From JBFKOL01 sp041628815 (lineage in GTDB: Bacteria > Bacteroidota > Bacteroidia > Chitinophagales > Saprospiraceae), in assembly GCA_041628815.1 (NCBI GenBank), contig JBFKOL010000025.1, positions 1 to 24,127 of the forward strand: 24,127 nt of DNA, read 5' to 3'. Below the pieces are notes generated by a model, which saw only the letters and a program-made list of their open reading frames with translations, was not told where the DNA came from and did not search any database. Shown in pieces: positions 1 through 6,837 of this stretch; position 1 is the stretch's first letter; each line of letters starts with the position of its first letter. The translations under genes and the position numbers were made by a program.

Positions 1-119
1 AATGCTAAAAGTATCCCTATCATGACCAGAAGAATCTCGCCAAGAGCATAAAGCAGATACTTTCTGGCACTGCCAGATTCAATCAATGACTTCCGTATTT
101 TCCGTAGGAAGGTGAGCAT
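1..119 (-). CDS. DUF6090-type membrane protein, N-terminal fragment
   Basis: A minus-strand reading frame begins with ATG at 119-117 and runs off the left edge of the window, so only about 39 residues are visible. It opens MLTFLRKIRKSLIESG, continues through SARKYLLYALGEI and enters a hydrophobic stretch, LLVMIGILLA. This basic amphipathic start followed by Y-A-x-G-E-I and one membrane helix is the signature I associate with the DUF6090 family, small single-pass membrane proteins that are abundant and often clustered in Bacteroidota. The function of the family is unknown to me. Being an N-terminal fragment, its length and C-terminus cannot be judged. No clear promoter was found upstream of it. 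Confidence 0.7.
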   Translation of the reverse strand, partial: MLTFLRKIRKSLIESGSARKYLLYALGEILLVMIGILLA

Positions 120-540
120 TCAATAAAGATAAAAAACACCTCCATGCTTTTTTATCAGGCTAATCACGTTGTATTTAGTGGTATGACTGTCCAAATCGTC
201 ATAGTTGAATAGTTCATTTTAACAGATTCTAATCGTGGGGAATTGGAAACTTAAGAAATAATAGCACCAAACAACTTTAAAATACCCCATACGCAGGTAT
301 GACGCATCGCCATTTTAGCGACGTTCTCGATTAAAATGAAATATAGTTCCACTTGGAAATTATCGTCTGTAAATTGCCTTACTGTTTTGGGTATAGTGGC
401 GTTCTGTTTTAAAAGATAGCTTAACTTGATTAACGAAGTTCATAGGTAGAAGCCTTTTTTCGGGATGCTGACAGCGTTAACATTCTATTATCCAGACATT
501 TATCGTCATGGCTCCTCCATTTTGGAATTTCTTTAAAATG
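120..540. other. Gene-free stretch between DUF6090 gene and tRNA-Gln
   Basis: This AT-rich stretch of about 420 bases holds no convincing reading frame or RNA gene that I can recognise. One structure is visible: a 9-base A/T-rich inverted repeat (GATAAAAAA at 128-136 and TTTTTTATC at 148-156) just upstream of the DUF6090 start. It has too little G+C to be a convincing terminator. Nothing else stands out. Confidence 0.5.
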
Positions 541-572
541 AAAAAGCCATCATCGAATGATGAGGGCTTTTT
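541..572 (-). terminator. Intrinsic terminator of tRNA-Gln (near symmetric)
   Basis: A-tract AAAAAGCC (541-548), stem core TCATC/GATGA around a GAAT loop, then GGCTTTTT (565-572). Read on the minus strand this is a stem followed by a T-run about 10 bases past the tRNA 3' end, as expected for a rho-independent terminator. The A and T tracts on both sides mean it could work in both directions. Confidence 0.8.
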
Positions 573-582
573 ATCAACTTTG

Positions 583-654
583 TTGACCCACTAGGACTCG
601 AACCTAGAACGACAGAACCAAAATCTGTTGTGTTGCCAATTACACCATGGGTCA
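583..654 (-). tRNA. tRNA-Gln (anticodon UUG)
   Basis: The minus strand folds into a full cloverleaf of 72 nucleotides. The acceptor stem is TGACCCA with TGGGTCA. The anticodon stem is ACAGA/TCTGT around loop TTTTGGT, which gives anticodon TTG (plus-strand 619-621), and the T arm is CTAGG-TTCGAGT-CCTAG. The discriminator base is A and the CCA end is not encoded. It appears to be transcribed alone, with a promoter at 684-715 and a terminator at 541-572. The four-helix-bundle repeat cassette starts only about 80 bases upstream. Confidence 0.95.
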
Positions 655-683
655 AGAAGAACAACGACGTTCTTACGAAAGGG

Positions 684-715
684 CAAAAGTACGTACAATT
701 CTTGTATCGTGTAAA
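684..715 (-). promoter_or_regulatory. Bacteroidota-type promoter of tRNA-Gln
   Basis: On the minus strand a perfect -7 element TACTTTTG (TAnnTTTG; plus-strand 684-691) lies 30 bases before the tRNA 5' end. A TTTA element (plus-strand 712-715) sits 20 bases further upstream, near the known Bacteroidota -33 consensus TTTG. The match to the -7 box is exact and the -33 box has one mismatch. Confidence 0.6.
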
Positions 716-732
716 GAGGAGGAAGGGAAAAG

Positions 733-795
733 TTGTCAGTAGTCAGTAGTCAGTTATCGGCTTTCGGAAATCGGTAGTCAGTTATCGGTGGTCGG
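733..795 (+). repeat. Left heptamer array (nine 7-bp units)
   Basis: Exactly nine contiguous 7-bp units, each ending in TCAG or TCGG, with three variable leading bases: TTG, TAG, TAG, TTA, CTT, AAA, TAG, TTA, TGG. The consensus is NNNTCRG. The 20 bases at 739-758 (GTAGTCAGTAGTCAGTTATC) recur perfectly, in inverted orientation, at 1485-1504 on the other side of the four-helix-bundle gene. The array lies just upstream of the tRNA-Gln promoter. Confidence 0.9.
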
Positions 796-872
796 GTCCG
801 GTAACCGATATTCCATGGAGTGCGGAGATTAGAGTAGCTTGTGCCCCTTCCATGAAATGATCAATAGTTTTC

Positions 873-1250
873 TCACCTATCAAATTCCAGGCGCTCTATA
901 AAACGATAAAGTTTTGCCCCCAAGTCATCATATTGTTTGATAAGACCTTTGACCATTTCCAACTTAGGGTATAACGCCGAAATCATTTGAAGTTGACATA
1001 ATGTTTCGAGATTTGATGAGTGTGCATAAATCAAAAATTTGACATACTCATTTCTATACTTCCTTCGCCCATAACCTTCAACAATATTGAAAACTACAGA
1101 CTTTGAGGATCTTCTGACCTGGCTGCCTATTTCATAAAGTTCAAACTTGGGAAGCTCCATACTTACATTATGTACCTCCAACGACAATTCCATCCCGATT
1201 TGATAGATTTTTAGGTCTTTATAGCTTTTCATTTCTTCAATATCCATCAT
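873..1250 (-). CDS. Four-helix-bundle protein (S23/TIGR02436-like)
   Basis: The product is about 125 residues, the usual size for the family. The core K-S-Y-K-D-L-K-I-Y-Q, then Q-V-R-R-S-S-K-S-V-V-F-N-I-V-E-G-Y-G-R, is diagnostic of the small four-helix-bundle proteins named after the S23 protein encoded in 23S rRNA intervening sequences, and related in fold to Avd of diversity-generating retroelements. No enzyme activity is known; related proteins bind nucleic acid through a basic surface. I chose ATG at 1250 because AAAAGGA precedes it and the longer frame (to 1298) would need a TTG start; ATG at 1232 is also possible. It stands alone, flanked on both sides by inverted arrays of a 7-bp repeat (733-795 and 1343-1510), which suggests it belongs to a repeat-bounded cassette rather than to either neighbouring operon. 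Confidence 0.85.
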   Translation of the reverse strand: MMDIEEMKSYKDLKIYQIGMELSLEVHNVSMELPKFELYEIGSQVRRSSKSVVFNIVEGYGRRKYRNEYVKFLIYAHSSNLETLCQLQMISALYPKLEMVKGLIKQYDDLGAKLYRFIERLEFDR

Positions 1251-1342
1251 ATCCTTTTCTTTTGAATAGGGATGTCCGAACTTGATCACTTTTGTCAATA
1301 TTATTCCGGATTTTTTCTGTTTTTCAACTATGCTCTTTAAAA

Positions 1343-1510
1343 ACTAACTCCGACAACTGACAGCCGACAACCGATTGCGGAAAACTGACAGCCGACAACT
1401 GACAGCCGACAACTGACAGCCGACAACTGACAGCCGACAACTGACAGCCGACAACTGACAGCCGACAACTGACAGCCGACTACAGATAACTGACTACTGA
1501 CTACCGAGAA
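1343..1510 (-). repeat. Right heptamer array (twelve 14-bp units)
   Basis: A strict 14-bp period runs through 1343-1510. Seven units are exactly CTGACAGCCGACAA (starting at 1357, 1385, 1399, 1413, 1427, 1441 and 1455), the unit at 1469 differs by one base, and degenerate in-phase units start at 1343, 1371, 1483 and 1497. Each unit is two 7-mers of the same class as the left array: read on the minus strand they are CTGTCAG and TTGTCGG, fitting NNNTCRG. The outermost part (1485-1504) is the perfect inverted copy of 739-758. The array is free of stop codons on the minus strand, so it yields a spurious reading frame. Confidence 0.92.
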
Positions 1511-1534
1511 AAAACCCCCACCTAGCGGCAGGGG
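1509..1534 (-). terminator. Probable terminator of the GT2 gene
   Basis: On the minus strand: CCCCTGCC, loop GCTA, GGTGGGGG, then six T. The stem contains two G-T wobble pairs. It lies about 97 bases past the stop codon of the minus-strand glycosyltransferase and directly abuts the right heptamer array. Confidence 0.6.
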
Positions 1535-1576
1535 CCCATTCGTAACCCTCATTAAATGTATTTTTCTGTTAAACCG

Positions 1577-1615
1577 TCCGTCAAAGCCCAGCTACCTTGC
1601 ATGGGCTATGACGGA
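1577..1615. other. Long imperfect hairpin after the GT2 stop codon
   Basis: TCCGTCA (1577-1583) pairs with TGACGGA (1609-1615) and AGCCCA (1585-1590) with TGGGCT (1602-1607), separated by an A/A mismatch and closed by an 11-base loop. It lies 16 bases beyond the minus-strand GT2 stop. There is no adjacent T-run, so it is better seen as a 3' stabilising hairpin or a small palindromic repeat than as a terminator on its own. Confidence 0.5.
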
Positions 1616-1630
1616 GCACCCTTGTAAACC

Positions 1631-2452
1631 TTAAGCAGGTCTTGCAAGCTGCCTGAACGGAATAAAAACAATACCCATTAACATTTCTAGTTTCGGTTCT
1701 ATGTGATATGAGTATGCAATGTCCATCAGTCGGACGGGCATATTCAACGTATCTTTCAAAGTAATCTTGGAACCTTCGACCTCTACCCAGCGCAACAAAG
1801 CCATCTCCCTGATGTGATCCAATACGGCGGCTCCGTAATATCTTTTCATGCGGATGAACAATTCGACGTCAAACAACCAGCGGCTGTGAAAGGCGTCTGC
1901 AAAGATGCGGCGCGCCACAGACCTACTGAACACCTTGGCGCCACACTGCGTATCCTTGATGGGCAATCCGATGATCATATGGATCAGGATGGCAACCATC
2001 TTGCTGGCAAACTTCCTGAAAAGGCTCCGGTCTATGTCGTTCTGCTCACCACATTTGCGGCTTCCGATGACACAATCGAGTGTATCGCCGTTGTCCAGGG
2101 CATGGACCAGGCGGCCATAGTCTTCAAAGTCGGTAGCCAGATCTGCATCGAGGTAACCTACGGTTTCGACATCCGTGTTTTGCAGGACGTGCAGGGTACC
2201 GTGTCTTACGGCCTCCGCTTTACCACCGTTCTGCGGCATGTCGTAGACAAGTACACGTTCTTCATGCTTGTCGTGGAATGATTCGAGCAGGGCGAGCGTA
2301 CCATCCTTGCTGCCGTCATTGACAAAGCAAAGCAAAGTATCGTCATTGCTTTCCAGGAATGCTGCAAAGCGATCCAGGGGAATTCTTTTCTCTTCGTTGT
2401 AGCAGGGGATGATGATTCCGTTTTTCATGTTATTTGGGTTTTTTGTGTTCAT
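1631..2452 (-). CDS. GT2 glycosyltransferase, polyprenyl-phosphate sugar synthase-like
   Basis: The product is 273 residues with a GT-A fold of family 2, closest by motif to dolichyl-phosphate mannose/glucose synthases. Visible motifs are the nucleotide-binding PCYNEE (residues 16-21), VNDGSKDGT (44-52), NGGKAEAVRHG (75-85), the metal-binding D-x-D of YLDADLATD (D102 and D104), GSRK (130-133), DTQCGAKVF (167-175) and RWLFDVELF (191-199). It lacks obvious membrane helices, unlike GtrB-type enzymes. Family enzymes move a sugar from a nucleotide donor to a polyprenyl phosphate at the cytoplasmic face of the inner membrane. The gene diverges from the GT-C-like membrane protein at 2613, which would be the natural user of such a lipid-linked sugar; that link is inference. 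ATG 2428 is an alternative start eight codons inside. Confidence 0.85.
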   Translation of the reverse strand: MNTKNPNNMKNGIIIPCYNEEKRIPLDRFAAFLESNDDTLLCFVNDGSKDGTLALLESFHDKHEERVLVYDMPQNGGKAEAVRHGTLHVLQNTDVETVGYLDADLATDFEDYGRLVHALDNGDTLDCVIGSRKCGEQNDIDRSLFRKFASKMVAILIHMIIGLPIKDTQCGAKVFSRSVARRIFADAFHSRWLFDVELFIRMKRYYGAAVLDHIREMALLRWVEVEGSKITLKDTLNMPVRLMDIAYSYHIEPKLEMLMGIVFIPFRQLARPA

Positions 2453-2612
2453 TGTTGATACAAATGTGCAGATGAACGAGGGCTCTCAAGACCACTTCTC
2501 GATGACTGGCAGGAGACCATCTTTTTTTGGCAGCGATGCCCAGATTTTTGGTTTACGGATTCTGCGGGATTTGTTGGATATTGTGAAGGCGTAAGCCGTT
2601 ACGAGATCTTCT

Positions 2613-5600
2613 ATGTTGTTTGCGGGAAAGAACAGTCACCTCTATGCGTGCATAGCGCTCGCCCTAATCATCCATGGCGGGGTTCTCTTCTTCACCTTTA
2701 CCCAAACCTACGACGCATATGTACACCTCTTCTTTGCTGGCCACTATGCGGAAACCTGGTTTGAGACATGGAACCCCAAATGGTATACGGGTTTTACGAT
2801 CACCTCCTACCCTCCCCTGGTCCACCAGTCCATGGCGCTCCTGTCCAAAATCGTTGGGCTGAAGGCAGCATTCATGCTTTGGTCTATGGTAGTGATCGTA
2901 CTCTTTGTCCGCGGGGCTTACCATTTTTCGGCATTATTCATACCCGAAAAGGCAATGAAATACGCCGGCCTGATGGCGGTATTCTCGTTCAGCTTTACCG
3001 AGGCGCTGCACGTCTTCGGCCAGCTTCCGAGCCTGACCGGTGTCAGCCTATTGCTCAATGCCTGCCCGTTTATCTACAAATGGTTCCGGCAGAAAAAGGC
3101 CCGCGACCTCGTAACAGCGCTCAGCCTCTTGGCACTCACTACATGTGCACACCATGTGACAACTATCTTCGGTATGGTCTTTTTCGTGGCACCGGTGATC
3201 GCCCTAGCGCTGATTGACAATACAGCTGCCCACTACGGCTTGGACAAGTGGAAGCTATCGCAGTTTGTGCGCACCGTCTTCAAGGAGATCATCCCCGCCG
3301 GGGCCTTTGGCGTCACCGTTATTGTTATCACGGTGACGGTAATCCTGCCTTACTGGCTGTGGTCCAAGTCGGACCCTATCACGCAGATACCTATACCGCA
3401 CGGTTCGCGTGAGAATTTCATCGCTGAACCCAACCTCGGCATCGTATTCTTCCTGATCCCTTGGGGTATGATGCTGTTTGCCTTGCCCTATATCTTCCAG
3501 AAACTCTATACACGGCGCCTGATCTTCTTCGGACTGTCGTTTACACTTTTGTTCATCCTGGGCACAGGTGGCACCACGCCGATCCCCGAAATGCTGCTCG
3601 GCAGCAACGCGTTCAACATCCTGACCCTCGACCGTTTCACCTTCTGGGCTACCGTTATGGCGCTACCCATGTGGGGATGGCTCATCTACGACCTCGTCGA
3701 GGGTGACCTATATATGTATTGGGTAGAGAAGGGAAAGGCATGGGTGGTTCGTGGTATGGCGCTGTTCCTGCTGGCTGGCACTTTGCTGCTGACGGGGTTG
3801 ACGATCAACCTGAGCAACTTCAAACCCATGCAACCGGAACAGCTCGACATGGTGCCCATCGTTAATTTCCTTGAACGCGACAATCATTACAAGTGGCGCT
3901 ACCTTACGTTGGGGTTCGGCGACCAGGTGGCCTGGCTGTCGGCTAACACCAAGGCGCAGACCGTCGACGGCAACTATCACTCGGTAAGGAGACTTCCCGA
4001 ACTTACATCGCGGGCCGTCGAACGTCTCGAAAATTCCAAATACCTCGGCATGGAAGGGCTGGGTTCCCTGCAACAGTTCCTCACCATACCGCAATACTTC
4101 TACCTCAAATACATATTCGCTAACGACAAATTCTATGACCCCATACTCTATTTTTCAGGATGGCAACGCATCGGTAACCTCGAGAATGATATCGTCGTCT
4201 GGGAGCGTCCCGATGTGCCTTTTCTTCCAGAGCTTCTACCGCGAAAAGACATTCCGCGTATTCAGAAATGGATATGGGGCGTAACGCCGTTGACCGTACT
4301 GTCGGCGGCGGTCTTCATCTATATCATTCTCTTCCGGTTCAACGGCATCCCCTTCTATTGCCCCCGTAAAGACATCCTGCCGCCGGCTATCTTCCGGACG
4401 GGCACTTTGCCCAGGATTACCGTACTCTGGTGTGGCGGTCTTCTGCTTTTTGTCGTGTGCTTGTTCACCCTGCAAGCTTACCGCAATCATGACCAGGTGA
4501 CCCCTGAAAATACGGTCCGTACTTATTTTGATGCCATGGACTTCAAAAACTTCCCGCATGCCTACAGCCTGTTTGAACCAGGCTCCTATCCGGGTTTCGA
4601 ACAATACGTACTCGAGCTGTCGCTGACAGACGGCATCCTCGCATCCTACGCCAAACTGGATAACCTTGTCCTCGACTTAACCCACAAAGAGAAAAACACC
4701 GCAACCATCCAGGCGCATGCGCAATGGATAACTTCGCTTGAGACATACTCCAGCAAGCATGAATTCGAGCTGGTCAGAAGAGGCCCATTATGGTACATAC
4801 TGCCCTTCCCTAAGGATCGCAAGGTACCTGCCGAATCGTTTCACCGCAAGACGGAAGTGACATATAAAAGCCAGGGCCGGAGGTCCGTCGAGGTGCGGTC
4901 CAACGAAGATATACTCGACAGACCAGAGGTCGTACTGGAAGAGGCCCATCTGCTGTCTTCAAAAAACAGCCACCATGTAATCGGCACTATAACCAATACT
5001 GATGCTGACCCTGCGCACGTCACGCTTCAAGCGGTGGTGTACGATTCGTTGGGCAGAGAGATAGGAAGGTATGGCCTGCGCGATGTAGGTGTCCACGCTT
5101 TGCAGCCTGGGGAAAGCACACCTTTCCGCATAGATTTTGAACGTGACGGGTGGGCACAGAGCAGCCTTCGTATCCAGCGCGACACAGCTTTGCTTACGCC
5201 TGCGTCCTTTGCCCTATTTGCCAATACCGTGGTAACCGACGAAGAGCTCTACCGGCAATACGGGCTGGAGGAGATCCGGTGTGAAGAAAATGGAATGGTT
5301 TCCGCGTCGCTTTACAACTATGGTGCACGCGAAATCACTGTACCGCAAGTCCTCGTAGCAAGGAAACAGGGAGCGCAGTTGCAATGGGTGGAAAGACATT
5401 ACCTCGAACGTGGTGTACGATCGGGTAGAAAACTGTTTTTCAGGCAAACGCTAGATGGCATTCCTGTCATTGAAGCGCGGACGACGGCACCACCGTCCGC
5501 ATTGATCGTCAATGGCAAGAGCATGGAGGAGACTGGTCAACATGGGAATAGTCCTGATACTTTCCATGTTACTTGCGACGACGAGTTGATCTTTTTTAAA

Positions 5601-5633
5601 GTAAACGCCTTTGTCAATGAGATCAACCGTTGA
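2613..5633 (+). CDS. GT-C-like membrane protein (PTPS-related type) with periplasmic C-terminus
   Basis: The product is 1006 residues. The first 400 or so are polytopic and open with the pattern TYDAYVHLFFAGHY (D34, H38), W-N-P-K-W-Y-T-G-F and YPPLVHQ (66-72). This resembles the membrane '6-pyruvoyl-tetrahydropterin synthase-related' family and the GT-C glycosyltransferases, where an early acidic residue in the first periplasmic loop is catalytic. A soluble segment (about 405-550) is followed by two more helices (about 552-576 and 602-622). Then come an NTF2-like region (from NTVRTYFDAM, about 633-740) and an FxLYD/Ig-like beta region (about 771-865). Probable role: transfer of a lipid-linked sugar at the periplasmic face during exopolysaccharide assembly. 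It is the first gene of a plus-strand set with overlapping stops and starts. The catalytic assignment is by pattern only. Confidence 0.7.
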   Translation: MLFAGKNSHLYACIALALIIHGGVLFFTFTQTYDAYVHLFFAGHYAETWFETWNPKWYTGFTITSYPPLVHQSMALLSKIVGLKAAFMLWSMVVIVLFVRGAYHFSALFIPEKAMKYAGLMAVFSFSFTEALHVFGQLPSLTGVSLLLNACPFIYKWFRQKKARDLVTALSLLALTTCAHHVTTIFGMVFFVAPVIALALIDNTAAHYGLDKWKLSQFVRTVFKEIIPAGAFGVTVIVITVTVILPYWLWSKSDPITQIPIPHGSRENFIAEPNLGIVFFLIPWGMMLFALPYIFQKLYTRRLIFFGLSFTLLFILGTGGTTPIPEMLLGSNAFNILTLDRFTFWATVMALPMWGWLIYDLVEGDLYMYWVEKGKAWVVRGMALFLLAGTLLLTGLTINLSNFKPMQPEQLDMVPIVNFLERDNHYKWRYLTLGFGDQVAWLSANTKAQTVDGNYHSVRRLPELTSRAVERLENSKYLGMEGLGSLQQFLTIPQYFYLKYIFANDKFYDPILYFSGWQRIGNLENDIVVWERPDVPFLPELLPRKDIPRIQKWIWGVTPLTVLSAAVFIYIILFRFNGIPFYCPRKDILPPAIFRTGTLPRITVLWCGGLLLFVVCLFTLQAYRNHDQVTPENTVRTYFDAMDFKNFPHAYSLFEPGSYPGFEQYVLELSLTDGILASYAKLDNLVLDLTHKEKNTATIQAHAQWITSLETYSSKHEFELVRRGPLWYILPFPKDRKVPAESFHRKTEVTYKSQGRRSVEVRSNEDILDRPEVVLEEAHLLSSKNSHHVIGTITNTDADPAHVTLQAVVYDSLGREIGRYGLRDVGVHALQPGESTPFRIDFERDGWAQSSLRIQRDTALLTPASFALFANTVVTDEELYRQYGLEEIRCEENGMVSASLYNYGAREITVPQVLVARKQGAQLQWVERHYLERGVRSGRKLFFRQTLDGIPVIEARTTAPPSALIVNGKSMEETGQHGNSPDTFHVTCDDELIFFKVNAFVNEINR

Positions 5634-6837
5634 ATACATGATTGCCACTATCTTGATGATACTCTGTGTCGCTTGCGGAGGCGACTACCAGTCTGAGGCG
5701 CCAACAGTCTCGTCTGATTCACCAGAAGGTTTCATCCGACTCGTGGACACGATCTTTCGTGTGGGTGAGCCCGTACATGTCGGCCTTCAAGGGGCAGGAT
5801 GTCTCTTGGTGACTTCGTCCTGGCATGAGAGATTTCTTTGCCCTGAAGGAGATCAGAGAGCCTCATTTCAGCTGCCTGAAACATTCAATCAGACGGCCGG
5901 AAAGCTTCACCTGGCTTTGTACGAAGGTGGGAGATTGCTTGACCGGCGAATCATTGCAGTCGTTGCGGGGCAGCCCTACCGGAAGTTGGCCGGTTACCTG
6001 GGACCCAAGACGATCAGTGTAGATCGTGGAGAAATAGCCCAGTTGATTGCCATACCTACCGACCGGTATTACAATCTCTGCGAAGATTCCACCATGATCG
6101 AAGTCACCCAGGTTTCTTTAGAATCTAGTCAGAACACATCGTACCTATCGACGGAATCCGGTGTGGCCTATGCGTATTTCGAACCCATGACAAGGGCTGG
6201 CGAAGTACGGATCGGTGCAAAAACGGGCACTGCTGCCATGCGCTCAAAAACCCTTCTGTATACACCTGGCATACCCGGTCGTATCCGCGTCTATAAAGCC
6301 GAAGGACAGACATTCACTGGTGAGCAGCGGGAAACCACGGTAGTGACAGAACCCATGACCGACCGTTTTGGGAATCGCGTAACAGACGGGTTGCATATGG
6401 ATTTTGTGGTCACCGGAGCCCGAGGGGGCACATCTATTATTCAGGCGACCACCGCCAATGGAGTCGCCTCTGCCGTGATTCCCAACCCGGATCTTGGCGG
6501 TGAGATCACTGTATTGGCCCGCGTACCGGGTGGCACCACCAGCAACACTCTTGCCATCAATTTCCTTCCGGAAATAACAGACTTCATTGTGTCACTTGAC
6601 CCTGGTAACGAATGGCTGAAGATAGGCCCCGTGGTCAATACTCTTCGAAGCCTCGTAGCCGATGGTACCGAGGTAGAACTCGCGTTTACAATTGATGGGG
6701 AAAAACGGGTGCGTAAGTTCGAACTGATCAATGGCATGTTGGATTTGTTCCTCGCCAGCATACCCGGACTCTACGAAAATGGCGGATGCGATGTCACCAT
6801 TTCATCAATAACCAAGGAAATTCGATGGAAGCAATAG
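5617..6837 (+). CDS. Lipoprotein with Ig-like (Big-1/invasin-like) domain
   Basis: Starting at ATG 5617 the product is 406 residues and overlaps the preceding gene by 17 bases; a TTG two codons upstream and ATG 5638 are alternatives. The N-terminus has a short hydrophobic segment ending in L-C-V-A-C-G-G, a lipobox-like site, so a lipid-anchored envelope protein is expected. The rest is beta-rich. The segment from about PMTDRFGNRVTDG to NTLAINF reads like a bacterial Ig-like repeat, with a conserved D-x-x-G-N start and G-V-A-S-A mid-section. I do not recognise a specific family. Position between a GT-C-like protein and a membrane-anchored hydrolase suggests a periplasmic scaffold or polymer-guiding subunit, loosely comparable in place (not in sequence) to lipoproteins of exopolysaccharide secretion complexes. 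Confidence 0.65.
   Translation: MRSTVEYMIATILMILCVACGGDYQSEAPTVSSDSPEGFIRLVDTIFRVGEPVHVGLQGAGCLLVTSSWHERFLCPEGDQRASFQLPETFNQTAGKLHLALYEGGRLLDRRIIAVVAGQPYRKLAGYLGPKTISVDRGEIAQLIAIPTDRYYNLCEDSTMIEVTQVSLESSQNTSYLSTESGVAYAYFEPMTRAGEVRIGAKTGTAAMRSKTLLYTPGIPGRIRVYKAEGQTFTGEQRETTVVTEPMTDRFGNRVTDGLHMDFVVTGARGGTSIIQATTANGVASAVIPNPDLGGEITVLARVPGGTTSNTLAINFLPEITDFIVSLDPGNEWLKIGPVVNTLRSLVADGTEVELAFTIDGEKRVRKFELINGMLDLFLASIPGLYENGGCDVTISSITKEIRWKQ

Noticed and set aside
1343..1510. CRISPR array
   Set aside because: The units are contiguous 14-bp (2 x 7) repeats without spacers, and no cas gene is present.
733..1510. Diversity-generating retroelement with Avd
   Set aside because: The four-helix-bundle gene is Avd-like in fold, but there is no reverse transcriptase, no template/variable repeat pair and no adenine-biased variation in the window.
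718..1520. Target-site duplication around the heptamer cassette
   Set aside because: Both flanks are A/G-rich (GGGAAAA on the left, GAGAAAAAA on the right) but no convincing exact duplication can be defined.
1337..1552. Minus-strand 71-codon frame with a repeating 14-residue pattern
   Set aside because: It is the translation of the 14-bp tandem repeat. The unit has no stop codon in these frames and 14 is not a multiple of three, so the peptide cycles through all frames; it has no other protein-like feature.
1814..2281. 155-codon plus-strand frame
   Set aside because: It is antisense to the GT2 gene, whose motifs are complete on the minus strand.
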